This document shows positions 14,319 through 23,524 of a stretch of DNA of 47,063 bases, piece by piece. The DNA comes from a virus. The notes under the pieces are model-generated. The model did no database searches. It worked only from the letters and a program-made list of their open reading frames with translations, and was not told the origin of the DNA. A program made the position numbers and the translations under genes. Location of the stretch: IMG/VR virus record IMGVR_UViG_3300021964_008748, positions 1 to 47,063 of that record; one strand, written 5' to 3'. The number at the start of each line of letters is the position of its first letter. Positions within the stretch are counted from its first letter, which is position 1.

Positions 14319-16528
14319 TGTACGAGCAAAGTTTATATAAAATTTTACCGGACTATATTAAGCCGAGCGTAATTAAAAAAAATAACCGTTACAAAAAATG
14401 GCAGTATGGCTATAACAAAGAGTATGATGTTATAGTTATAAGCAAGACGGGGCAAATAGGCGAAGTATACGAAATACAAAATTTAAAAATTGCACTGCCA
14501 AAAGAAGATAGTGTTTACGTTTCTAAAAAGAATAAATGGGAGAAGCTTGAGTACCCTAAAGAGCTTAGTAAAATAAAAAGCGTATTTGAGTGGAACACAA
14601 AGCCCGAGTATTTTAAAGATAAATACTATGATTACATTGATCAAGAATTTAATCGCAGATCGCAGGGATTTTGGTTCAATAATAAAGGCTTAGCTACTTA
14701 CATTACTGGTACTCACTATATGTACTTGCAGCACTCAAAGATTGACGTTGGGGCAGCAGAGTTTAGAGAGTCAAACAGATTATTCTTTATATTCTGGGAA
14801 GCTTGTAAAGCTGATTCACGGTGCTACGGAATGTGCTATCTTAAAAACCGTCGTTCCGGATTTTCTTTTATGTCTTCGGCAGAAACCGTTAATTTGGCAA
14901 CAATTACATCAGATGCACGATACGGTATCCTGTCTAAGTCTGGAGCCGATGCTAAGAAAATGTTTACAGATAAGGTCGTACCAATATCGGTCCACTACCC
15001 ATTCTTTTTCAAACCGATACAGGATGGTATGGACAGGCCAAAGACGGAGCTTGCGTACAGAATCCCAGCATCTAAGCTCACCAGAAGAAAACTTGACAGT
15101 GGAGAAAACCCAGAAGAGCTCGAGGGATTAGATACAACTATTGACTGGAAAAACACGGGAGACAACAGCTATGACGGGGAAAAACTGAAACTGCTGGTAC
15201 ATGACGAATCAGGTAAATGGGAAAGACCAGATAATATATTAAATAACTGGAGAGTTACTAAAACCTGTTTAAGGTTAGGAGCAAGAATTGTTGGAAAGTG
15301 TATGATGGGTTCAACAAGCAACTCACTGGATAAAGGAGGCGCTAATTTTAAAAAATTATACTATGCCTCAGATGTTACAAAAAGAAACCGCAACGGACAG
15401 ACTAGCTCGGGATTATATAGTTTGTTCATACCTATGGAATGGAACTACGAGGGATTTATTGATTCTCATGGCATACCTGTATTCGATACACCAAAAGAAG
15501 AAATTGAAGGACCCCACGGCGACATAATAGATCAAGGGGTAATACAGCATTGGCAAAACGAGGTTGATGGTTTAAAAGATGACCAGGACGGTTTAAATGA
15601 ATACTATAGGCAATTTCCTAGAACGGAGCAACACGCTTTTCGAGATGAAGCCAAGGAATCTTTATTTAATCTCACTAAAATATATCAACAGGTTGATTAC
15701 AATGAAGATTTAAAAAATTCTAGTGTAGTAACACGCGGGAGCTTTTATTGGGAAAACGGTATTAAAGACACAAGAGTGATGTTCGCTCCAAATAAAGATG
15801 GTAGGTTTTTAATATCTTGGATACCGAATAAAAACCAACAAAACCGCGTAATATTAAAAAATGGCATTAAATACCCAGGTAATGAACACATGGGCGCGTT
15901 TGGGTGTGATAGCTATGATATATCAGGAACAACCGACGGGAAAGGATCAAAAGGGGCGCTTCACGGTTTAACAAAGTTCAGTATGGAAGATGCTCCAGCT
16001 AACTCATTTTTCTTAGAATATATATCAAGACCTCAAACGGCAGATATATTTTTTGAGGACGTGTTAATGGCATGTGTATTTTACGGTATGCCTATATTAG
16101 CTGAAAACAATAAACCTCGATTGCTTTATTATTTTAAAAGAAGAGGGTACAGGGGTTTTTCAATGAACCGTCCTGATAAGCTTTTAAATAAACTTTCAGT
16201 TACAGAAAGAGAAATAGGTGGCATGCCTAACTCAAGTGAAGATATTAAGCAAGCACATGCGGCTGCTATTGAATCTTATATAGAAGACCATGTTGGTTTA
16301 ATGAAAGATGGATCTTATGGCACAATGTATTTTCAAAAGACCCTAGAAGATTGGGGTAAATTTAATATAAATAATAGAACTAAGTTTGATGCTTCTATTA
16401 GCTCAGGCTTAGCTATAATGGCTTGTAATAAAAACAAATATAGCCCAAGGGCTGAAAGAATATTAACATCACATACTTTAAGTTTTAAAAAGTACAATAA
16501 TAAAGGACATAGTTCAAAAATAATATAA
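14318..16528 (+). CDS. terL: Terminase large subunit (packaging ATPase-nuclease)
   Basis: This is a 736-residue motor that cuts and pumps DNA into the head. The ATPase half has a deviant P-loop LKNRRSGFSF (175-184) in which the expected GK[ST] is replaced by GFS, and a Walker B LLVHDE (292-297). The RNase H-like nuclease half starts at about 520 with GAFGCDSYDISG (526-537), where Asp531 is a likely metal ligand. Further acidic residues lie in DIFFEDVLMA and IESYIEDHVG. The length is at the high end for TerL. It acts with TerS upstream and portal downstream, whose start follows its stop directly. Confidence 0.88.
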   Translation: MYEQSLYKILPDYIKPSVIKKNNRYKKWQYGYNKEYDVIVISKTGQIGEVYEIQNLKIALPKEDSVYVSKKNKWEKLEYPKELSKIKSVFEWNTKPEYFKDKYYDYIDQEFNRRSQGFWFNNKGLATYITGTHYMYLQHSKIDVGAAEFRESNRLFFIFWEACKADSRCYGMCYLKNRRSGFSFMSSAETVNLATITSDARYGILSKSGADAKKMFTDKVVPISVHYPFFFKPIQDGMDRPKTELAYRIPASKLTRRKLDSGENPEELEGLDTTIDWKNTGDNSYDGEKLKLLVHDESGKWERPDNILNNWRVTKTCLRLGARIVGKCMMGSTSNSLDKGGANFKKLYYASDVTKRNRNGQTSSGLYSLFIPMEWNYEGFIDSHGIPVFDTPKEEIEGPHGDIIDQGVIQHWQNEVDGLKDDQDGLNEYYRQFPRTEQHAFRDEAKESLFNLTKIYQQVDYNEDLKNSSVVTRGSFYWENGIKDTRVMFAPNKDGRFLISWIPNKNQQNRVILKNGIKYPGNEHMGAFGCDSYDISGTTDGKGSKGALHGLTKFSMEDAPANSFFLEYISRPQTADIFFEDVLMACVFYGMPILAENNKPRLLYYFKRRGYRGFSMNRPDKLLNKLSVTEREIGGMPNSSEDIKQAHAAAIESYIEDHVGLMKDGSYGTMYFQKTLEDWGKFNINNRTKFDASISSGLAIMACNKNKYSPRAERILTSHTLSFKKYNNKGHSSKII

Positions 16529-18937
16529 ATGGTATATACTAACTACAATAGTTCATTTCCTGACCAGGTGGTACCTGCTGCAGAAAAGCTAAGCTTAGAG
16601 TATGGGGAAGCCGTAGGTAGAGCTATCGAAAACGAATGGTTTAGAAATACACGTTCGGGTGGAGATAGATTTATGGCAAACTACCAAAATTTTCATAGAT
16701 TAAAGTTATACGCTAGAGGTGAGCAGTCTATACAAAAGTACAAAGACGAGTTAGCTATCAACGGGGACTTGTCTTATTTAAACTTAGATTGGAAACCAAT
16801 TCCGGTAATATCTAAATTTGTAGATATTGTTGTTAATGGAATGTCGCAAAGATCTTACGAAATAAAAGCATTTGCACAAGACCCGGAATCTTTAAAGAAA
16901 AGAACAAATTACGCTGAAAGAATAATGCGTGACATGATGGCTAAAGATTTTTTAGACAATGTTCAAAGTACCTTAGGAGTTAATATGTACTCTACTGACC
17001 CTGAGTCTTTGCCTAATGATGTTAAAGAGTTGGGTCTTAAAATGCAGCTAGAATTTAAAGAGTCTGTTGAAATAGCTGAAGAGCAAGCGATAGATACTAT
17101 ATTAGATAAAAATAAATACGACCAATCTAGAAAAAGAGTTCTATACGATTTGGTTGTATTAGGAATTGGCGCAACGAAAACAAATTTCAATCCAACAGAA
17201 GGTATTACGGTTGATTATGTTGATCCTGCTAGCTTAGTGTATTCTTATACAGAAGATCCAAATTTTGAGGATTTATATTATGTTGGTGAAGTTAAAACTT
17301 TATCATTGTCAGAAACCAAAAAACAATTTCCTTATTTAAGCGATCAAGACTTACAGGAAATACAAAAGTTTGGTAATTCGCCAGGTAACTACCTAAGAAA
17401 TTATGCGGGAGATAATACGGATGATCAAGTTAATATATTGTATTTTGAATACAAAACCTACAATGATCAGGTTTTTAAAATAAAAAGAACGGATACAGGC
17501 TTAGAAAAAGCTTTAGAAAAACCCGACACTTTTGCTCCACCTCCAAACGATAATTTTGAAAGAGTGGGTAGGACTATAGAAGTTTTATTTAGTGGCGCTA
17601 AAATTCTTGGGCAAAACAAGATGCTAAAATGGGAGTTGGCTGAAAATATGACTAGACCATTTGCGGACACCACTAAAGTTAAAATGAATTATTCTATTTG
17701 CGCTCCTAGAATGTACAAAGGGCGAATAGATTCTTTAGTTAGCAGAGTAACTGGCTTTGCTGATATGATACAGCTAACACATTTAAAAATGCAACAAGTA
17801 ATGTCCCGTATGGTTCCCGATGGGGTTTACGTGGATGTTGACGGTTTAGCTGAAGTAGATCTCGGTAATGGTACAAACTACAATCCAGCGGAGGCATTAA
17901 ATATGTATTTCCAAACAGGTTCTATTGTAGGTAGGTCTTTAACACAAGACGGAGATATTAACAGAGGCAAGGTGCCTATACAAGAACTACAGTCTTCCAA
18001 TGGGATGGCAAAGTTATCAGCATTGATACAAACATATCAATACTATTTGCAAATGATTAGAGACGTGACCGGATTGAATGAGGCACGTGATGGAAGTACA
18101 CCTGATAAAAACGCTCTTGTTGGTTTGCAAAAAATAGCGGCTGCAAATTCTAACACAGCTACAAGGCATATATTGCAGGCTCAGTTGTATATTACACTAT
18201 CCACTTGTGAAAACATAGCTTTACGACTAGCCGACGCATTAGCGTATCCTTTAACAGCTCAATCATTAAAGCAGTCAATTAGCACCTATAATGTAGGTAC
18301 ACTAGAAGAGTTGGCTACATTGCAAATACATGACTTTGGTATATTTTTAGACTTAATGCCAGACGAAGAAGAAAGAGCAAAGTTAGAAAACAATATACAG
18401 ACTGCGCTATCCGCGGGTTTAATTGGCTTGGACGATGCTATTGATATTAGGAATATATCAAACATTAAAACGGCTAATGAATTTTTAAAGGTTAGGCAAG
18501 CTGAAAAAGCAAAGCGTGATCAAGAAGCACAGCAAGCTAACATTGCAGCTCAAGCTCAGGCTAACGCTCAGTTAGCGCAGCAAACAGCATTAGCAGAAAC
18601 ACAAAAACAACAAGTTCTTACAGAGCAAAAAATACAGTTAGAACAGGCTAAAATGCAATTTAGCATACAACAGTTACAGCAAGAGGCTAATATTAAAAAG
18701 CAATTAATGGGTGAGGAGTTCAATTACAATATGCAATTAGCAGAAATGAACACAAGATCTCAAATGGGTAAAGAAAATAATAAAGAAGATCGTAAAGACG
18801 ATAGGGCTAAGTTAGTAGCTACACAACAAAGTGAGCTAATTAACCAACGCCAAAATAACGCGCCGCCTAAAAACTTTGAATCATCTGGAATGGATGTTCT
18901 TGGCGGGTTTGGTTTAGAACAATTTGAACCAAAGTAA
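16529..18937 (+). CDS. Portal protein
   Basis: This is an 802-residue dodecameric DNA-entry ring. It follows TerL with no gap, the usual order. The core has KPIPVISKFVDIVVNGMSQR (about 89-108), the wing and stem region, and a helical crown: LIQTYQYYLQMIRDVTGLNEARDGS (about 495-519), a motif typical of podophage portals. Residues about 650-755 are a Gln/Ala-rich coiled coil (AQANIAAQAQANAQLAQQ-type), longer than in T7, that would project into the head as a barrel. It is followed by the scaffold-like gene. Confidence rests on order, length and motif style. Confidence 0.85.
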   Translation: MVYTNYNSSFPDQVVPAAEKLSLEYGEAVGRAIENEWFRNTRSGGDRFMANYQNFHRLKLYARGEQSIQKYKDELAINGDLSYLNLDWKPIPVISKFVDIVVNGMSQRSYEIKAFAQDPESLKKRTNYAERIMRDMMAKDFLDNVQSTLGVNMYSTDPESLPNDVKELGLKMQLEFKESVEIAEEQAIDTILDKNKYDQSRKRVLYDLVVLGIGATKTNFNPTEGITVDYVDPASLVYSYTEDPNFEDLYYVGEVKTLSLSETKKQFPYLSDQDLQEIQKFGNSPGNYLRNYAGDNTDDQVNILYFEYKTYNDQVFKIKRTDTGLEKALEKPDTFAPPPNDNFERVGRTIEVLFSGAKILGQNKMLKWELAENMTRPFADTTKVKMNYSICAPRMYKGRIDSLVSRVTGFADMIQLTHLKMQQVMSRMVPDGVYVDVDGLAEVDLGNGTNYNPAEALNMYFQTGSIVGRSLTQDGDINRGKVPIQELQSSNGMAKLSALIQTYQYYLQMIRDVTGLNEARDGSTPDKNALVGLQKIAAANSNTATRHILQAQLYITLSTCENIALRLADALAYPLTAQSLKQSISTYNVGTLEELATLQIHDFGIFLDLMPDEEERAKLENNIQTALSAGLIGLDDAIDIRNISNIKTANEFLKVRQAEKAKRDQEAQQANIAAQAQANAQLAQQTALAETQKQQVLTEQKIQLEQAKMQFSIQQLQQEANIKKQLMGEEFNYNMQLAEMNTRSQMGKENNKEDRKDDRAKLVATQQSELINQRQNNAPPKNFESSGMDVLGGFGLEQFEPK

Positions 18938-18970
18938 AGTAAATTTTTAATTATTTAATTATATTATATT

Positions 18971-20167
18971 ATGTCAGAAGTAAAACAAGAAGGGGAATTT
19001 AAAATTAAAAAAAGAAAAACCCCAAAAAAACTGGTTAAAAACGACGAAGTAGTTAAAGTCGATTTATCCAAACCAAAAGAAGAAGAAGTTACCAAAGTGG
19101 TAATTGACGAACAACCAAAAGAGGAAAAAGATGCCGTTCAAGAACAAAGCTCAGATGCAAGCAATGATACTGTCGGACAATCCGAAAACGAAAGCAACAG
19201 CAAAGAAGTGGTTGAAGAAGTACGGGACACCCCTGCAGAAGCGGATGACAGCGTACTCCAAGAAATAACAGACGAAGAGGTAAAAGAAGAAGCTGAAGCT
19301 CCGCAGGAATTGGTTGAAGAAACCGTTGCGGAACATAGGCAAGAACATAACTTACCTGAAAACATTCAGAAGGTTGTAGAATTTATGAATGAAACAGGCG
19401 GAACATTACAAGATTATGTGCGCTTAAACGCTGATTACTCTAATGTAGATAATGTTACATTACTAAGAGAGTATTATAGAAAAACAAAGCCCTATTTAGA
19501 AGGCGAAGATATTAACCTTTTACTTGAAGACTTTTCATACGATGAAGAGCTTGATGAAGAAAGGGATGTGCGCAAAAAGAAAATTGCGTACAAGGAAGAA
19601 GTTGCAAAAGCCAAAAACTATTTGGAAGGTTTAAAGAGCAAATATTACGAGGAAATCAAGTTGAGACCCGGCGTAACTCAAGACCAACAGAAAGCTATGG
19701 ATTTTTTCAATAGATACAACGAAGAGCAGCAGGCAAACAAGCAAGTGCGCGATGTGTTTTTAAAAAGTACAGAAAATTACTTTAACAATGATTTCAAAGG
19801 TTTTGATTTTAACGTGGGTGAAAAAAAATACAGGTACTCAATAAAAGACACTAGCTCAGTTATGAATGAACAAAGTGATTTAACAAGCGTTGTCGGAAAG
19901 TTTCTAGACAAAAACGGCCAAGTTAAAAATTACTCTCAATATCATAAAGCTATATATGCGGCCAGAAATGCCGACACAATTGCCCAACATTTTTATGAAC
20001 AAGGCAAGGCCGACGCAGTGCGTGATATAACAGCTAAATCTAACAACGTTTCAGCTGATGTAAGACAATCTGTTCCAGGTAATGTTTTTGTTAACGGGTT
20101 AAAAGTGAAGGCTGTTAATGGTGTTGATTCTTCAAGGTTAAAAATTAAAACACGAACTAAAAACTAA
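18971..20167 (+). CDS. Scaffold-like head assembly protein
   Basis: This is a 398-residue protein placed between portal and major capsid. The first 135 residues are Glu/Lys/Val-rich and low complexity (an extended acidic arm). The region 135-260 is helical and charged, and residues 260-398 carry basic helices with YSIKDTSSVMNEQSDL and a basic C-terminus KIKTRTKN, as scaffold proteins often have for capsid contact. It has no protease motif. It is preceded by a 33-base AT leader (taattatttaattatattat), the kind seen ahead of highly translated genes here. Confidence 0.75.
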   Translation: MSEVKQEGEFKIKKRKTPKKLVKNDEVVKVDLSKPKEEEVTKVVIDEQPKEEKDAVQEQSSDASNDTVGQSENESNSKEVVEEVRDTPAEADDSVLQEITDEEVKEEAEAPQELVEETVAEHRQEHNLPENIQKVVEFMNETGGTLQDYVRLNADYSNVDNVTLLREYYRKTKPYLEGEDINLLLEDFSYDEELDEERDVRKKKIAYKEEVAKAKNYLEGLKSKYYEEIKLRPGVTQDQQKAMDFFNRYNEEQQANKQVRDVFLKSTENYFNNDFKGFDFNVGEKKYRYSIKDTSSVMNEQSDLTSVVGKFLDKNGQVKNYSQYHKAIYAARNADTIAQHFYEQGKADAVRDITAKSNNVSADVRQSVPGNVFVNGLKVKAVNGVDSSRLKIKTRTKN

Positions 20168-20184
20168 TTTTAAAACATTTTATT

Positions 20185-21630
20185 ATGGCAGGAAATTTTG
20201 TAAACGGTGGTGCTTTTCCAGCGTCCACGTTGCCTTCACAAAAGCAGCAAGCGCTTAGCACAAACTATTTAAACTTTACTGACGGATCAGGAAATGATTT
20301 TGCACAGCAATATCTACCTGAAATCTACGAGGCAGAAATAGAAAGATACGGAAATCGTACTATCTCTGGCTTCTTACGTATGGTAGGAGCAGAAATGCCT
20401 CTACAATCTGACCAAGTTGTTTGGTCTGAACAAAACAGACTACACGTATCTTACCAAGATGTGACTAGTGACCAACTCACCACATTAACTTTGCCAGCTG
20501 GCCACGTTATTGTACCAAACATGACTTTAGTAGTCGGTGACAATAAAACAGTAGGTGGATCACCAAAAACTGAAAAAGTTATTGTAGGTGCTGTAACTGA
20601 TACAACTGCAACTGTATATCCTTATCAAGCTGCTGACTTGAGCGGTTTGGGAACTGTTGTTAATGTATTTGTATATGGTTCTGAATTTGCTAAAGGTACA
20701 GTAGGATCTACGGCAAACATCACTCCATCTTTTACGCAGTTTTCTAACTCGCCAATCATTATCAAAGATAAATATTCTATCTCTGGTTCTGACACAGCTC
20801 AGATTGGTTGGGTAGAAGTTGCTACTGAAGCTGGAACTTCTGGATTTTTATGGTACTTAAAAGCTGAAGGCGAAACTCGCTTACGCTTTGAAGATTACCT
20901 AGAAATGTCTGTAGTTGAAGGTGAACTTGCCGATGCTGCAGGTGGTTTTGCTACTAACCAAGCTTTAGTGCCTGGATTTAGTGCTACAATCAACGGTAAA
21001 GGTACTGAAGGTTTATTCGCGGCTATTGAAGATCGTGGTAACGTATATACTAACGCTGATTTTGCTGGAACTGGAGCTGGCTCTGGTATTGCTGAATTTG
21101 ACGTTATTCTTAAGCAATTAGATACGCAGGGAGCTATTGAAGAAAACATGCTTTTCTTAGATAGAGACACGAATCTAGCTTTTGACGATATGCTAGCTAA
21201 TATCTCTTCCGGTGGCCAAGGCGGTACAGCTTATGGATTGTTTGAAAACTCAGAAGAAATGGCATTGAACCTAGGGTTCAGCGGTTTCCGAAGAGGTTCT
21301 TACGATTTTTATAAGACTGACTGGAAATACTTAAATGACATCTCCACTCGTGGTGGTATGGATGACATTGATGGTGTGCTTATTCCAGCGGGAACTTCAA
21401 CTGTATACGATCAAATTCTTGGATCTAACATCCGTCGACCATTCTTGCATGTACGTTACCGTGCTTCGCAAGCTGATGACAGACGTATGAAATCTTGGAT
21501 TACTGGTTCTGTAGGTGGAGCTGCTACATCTGATCTTGATGCTATGGAAGTACACTTCCTATCTGAAAGATGCTTATGTGTGCAAGCTGCAAATAACTTT
21601 GTGTTATTTACATCTTCTCCAGTAGTATAA
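20185..21630 (+). CDS. Major capsid protein, HK97-fold expected
   Basis: This is a 481-residue protein, the head shell subunit by position (after scaffold) and composition. The N-arm NGGAFPASTLPSQKQQALSTNYLN leads into FAQQYLPEIYEAEIERYGNRTISGFLRMV (about 31-60). A beta-rich middle with an insertion follows (about 95-200), then a C-terminal part with SNIRRPFLHVRYRASQADDRRMKSW and FLSERCLCVQAANNFV. The gene favours GCT, GGT, ACT and GTA codons and is followed by a strong hairpin, both signs of high expression. The fold assignment is by context; I see no cleavage site. Confidence 0.82.
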   Translation: MAGNFVNGGAFPASTLPSQKQQALSTNYLNFTDGSGNDFAQQYLPEIYEAEIERYGNRTISGFLRMVGAEMPLQSDQVVWSEQNRLHVSYQDVTSDQLTTLTLPAGHVIVPNMTLVVGDNKTVGGSPKTEKVIVGAVTDTTATVYPYQAADLSGLGTVVNVFVYGSEFAKGTVGSTANITPSFTQFSNSPIIIKDKYSISGSDTAQIGWVEVATEAGTSGFLWYLKAEGETRLRFEDYLEMSVVEGELADAAGGFATNQALVPGFSATINGKGTEGLFAAIEDRGNVYTNADFAGTGAGSGIAEFDVILKQLDTQGAIEENMLFLDRDTNLAFDDMLANISSGGQGGTAYGLFENSEEMALNLGFSGFRRGSYDFYKTDWKYLNDISTRGGMDDIDGVLIPAGTSTVYDQILGSNIRRPFLHVRYRASQADDRRMKSWITGSVGGAATSDLDAMEVHFLSERCLCVQAANNFVLFTSSPVV

Positions 21631-21640
21631 TTATTCTGTA

Positions 21641-21690
21641 GTAATTACCCTCGTTGAACTGACGAGGGTAGTTATTACTTTTATTAACAT
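21641..21690 (+). terminator. Intrinsic terminator after major capsid gene
   Basis: TACCCTCGT (21646-21654), a seven-base loop and ACGAGGGTA (21662-21670) form a nine-pair stem. It can be extended by GTAAT (21641-21645) with ATTAC (21674-21678). T-rich sequence follows (ttttatt, then tttttatttta). It is a probable partial terminator or 3' stabiliser that separates capsid mRNA from the genes downstream. Confidence 0.85.
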
Positions 21691-21707
21691 TTTTATTTTA
21701 TTATATT

Positions 21708-22538
21708 ATGGCTAAAGAAGCTAAAGCAGTAGAAAAAACTGAGGTTGCACCTCAACCAACTGTAGAAAAAAAACAAACAGTTAAACCAGAACAAACGGTA
21801 CCAGAGTGGGAAATTAAAGATAGAACTTATTATTTAATAGGAAAACGCAACCCATTAACCCACATAATTCCGTCGAAGCATAGTAGAAGGTATCCTTTAT
21901 TATGGTTTGATGAAAAAGCGGGTAAGCAAAGAGAATTGCGATACGCGACTAATCAAAGCTCTCCTTTGGTAGACGAACAGAAAGGTGAATCAACAATGGC
22001 CCACATTATATTTAAAGAGGGCACTTTGTTTGTTCCAAAACAAAAACAAAATCTCCAAAAACTTTTGTCTTTATATCACCCAATGAAGGGGCGGATATAC
22101 AATGAGTTTGATAAAGTTAGCAATGCTAAAGATGAAATTGTAGAAATTGAAATGCAAATTGAAGCATTAAATGCGGCCAGAGAAATGAATGTTGATCAAG
22201 GCGAAGCAATTTTAAGAGTAGAGCTTGGATCTAAGGTGACGGAAATGTCATCTAAAGAAATAAAAAGAGATTTATTAATATTTGCAAAAAATAATCCAGA
22301 TTTATTTATTGAGCTTGCTACAGATGAAAATGTTCAACTTAGAAACATAGCAATTGTCGCAACAGAAACAAATATAATTAAACTATCGGGTGATAACAGA
22401 ACATTTACTTGGGCTTCTAATAATAGAAAGCTTATGACAGTTCCGTTTGATGAAAACCCATACTCTGCTATGGCTGCGTTCTTTAAAACCGATGAAGGTA
22501 TTGAAGTTTTAAGGTCAATAGAGAAAAAGTTACAATAA
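21708..22538 (+). CDS. Hypothetical head-associated protein next to capsid gene
   Basis: This is a 276-residue protein. The first 32 residues are a Lys/Glu/Thr/Val arm. A beta-rich part follows (DRTYYLIGKRNPLTHIIPSKHSRRYPLLWFD, about 38-68), then MAHIIFKEGTLFVPKQKQNLQKLLSLYHP and a helical C-terminal half with VTEMSSKEIKRDLLIFAKNNPDLF. Its place, flanked by two terminator hairpins right after the capsid gene, suggests an abundant virion or decoration protein or a head completion factor. No family was recognised. Confidence 0.65.
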   Translation: MAKEAKAVEKTEVAPQPTVEKKQTVKPEQTVPEWEIKDRTYYLIGKRNPLTHIIPSKHSRRYPLLWFDEKAGKQRELRYATNQSSPLVDEQKGESTMAHIIFKEGTLFVPKQKQNLQKLLSLYHPMKGRIYNEFDKVSNAKDEIVEIEMQIEALNAAREMNVDQGEAILRVELGSKVTEMSSKEIKRDLLIFAKNNPDLFIELATDENVQLRNIAIVATETNIIKLSGDNRTFTWASNNRKLMTVPFDENPYSAMAAFFKTDEGIEVLRSIEKKLQ

Positions 22539-22549
22539 CGTGTAATAAT

Positions 22550-22590
22550 AATGCAAGCGGTAGTTTATTCTGCCGCTTAGTATTATAATA
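22550..22590 (+). terminator. Hairpin after the capsid-adjacent gene
   Basis: AAGCGGTA (22555-22562) and TGCCGCTT (22571-22578) form an eight-pair stem with one G-T pair around an eight-base loop. AT-rich flanks (gtaataataatg and gtattataa) can extend it. The T-run is weak, so it is either a leaky terminator or an mRNA-stabilising element. Confidence 0.65.
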
Positions 22591-22600
22591 AATAAAACAA

Positions 22601-23521
22601 ATGGCAGTAAGCGTAGATACAGTATATAGAACTGTTTTGTTGATATTAAACAAAGAAAGCAGGGGTTATTTAACGCCTGATGAATATAACAAAATTGGTG
22701 CACAAGTACAACTTGAAATGTTCAACGAATATTTTGAAGACTTAAATCAACAGCTACGTATTCCTGAAAATGACAGTGAGTACTCTAATAGGGTAAAAAA
22801 CATAGAGGAAAAGTTAGCTCCATTTAAAACAATACCCACCACGGCAAACTACAACCCGGGTGGATATTTTAATTTGCCCACACCATCTTCTCAAGTGGCG
22901 CAAGAAACAATAACTACCGTAATAGGACAATCTGCATATGCTTTTCAAGTATTGCAAGCAGCTCAAGTTTCAGAAGGAACGCTACAAGTATTTTTTGATG
23001 GTGTTTTGCAAACAGAAAATATTGAATATACTTTATCTGCGAGCGGAGGATTTATAACTGTAAACTCAATTCCAACAACTGTTTTTTCAATAAATGTAGT
23101 TCTTTATCAAAATGATTTTTATAAAATAGGAACAGTTATATACGACGACGAGCTCGAGGTTGAAAGAATAAACCGAAATGACTTTTTGTATGTTAACATG
23201 TCACCTTTGACAAAGCCTACAACAGAATATCCTGTATATATTTTTGAAGAAAATAAATTATACGTATACCCGAAAAGTATACAAAGTAATATAACCGCAA
23301 GTTATTTAAAAAAGCCTATTGCACCTGTTTGGGCATTCACGACAAGCGGAGGGTACATATACGATCCAGCAAATAGTGTAAATTTTGAATTACAACCAAC
23401 AGAGCAGACTTCATTAGTAATAAGGATATTGGCATACGCGGGAGTAGTTATAAGAGATCCTCAAATAGTTCAAGCTGCTGCTGGGAAAATACAAGAAGAA
23501 AAAGTAAACGAAAAAAGCTAA
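22601..23521 (+). CDS. Head-tail connector / tail tubular protein A-like
   Basis: This is a 306-residue protein: an N-terminal helical part (VDTVYRTVLLILNKESRGYLTPDEYNKIGAQVQLEMFNEYFEDL) and a beta-rich remainder with TYPVYIFEENKLYVYPKSI-type strands. In position it matches the adaptor ring (T7 gp11-like), after capsid and before the nozzle protein. It starts behind an AAAACAA leader. Similarity to gp11 is by gene order and general shape, not by sequence. Confidence 0.65.
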   Translation: MAVSVDTVYRTVLLILNKESRGYLTPDEYNKIGAQVQLEMFNEYFEDLNQQLRIPENDSEYSNRVKNIEEKLAPFKTIPTTANYNPGGYFNLPTPSSQVAQETITTVIGQSAYAFQVLQAAQVSEGTLQVFFDGVLQTENIEYTLSASGGFITVNSIPTTVFSINVVLYQNDFYKIGTVIYDDELEVERINRNDFLYVNMSPLTKPTTEYPVYIFEENKLYVYPKSIQSNITASYLKKPIAPVWAFTTSGGYIYDPANSVNFELQPTEQTSLVIRILAYAGVVIRDPQIVQAAAGKIQEEKVNEKS

Positions 23522-23524
23522 TAG

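Noticed and set aside
14742-15131. A 129-residue + strand frame inside terL
   Set aside because: It is out of frame with the terminase and has no leader; the terminase frame carries the ATPase motifs over the same bases.
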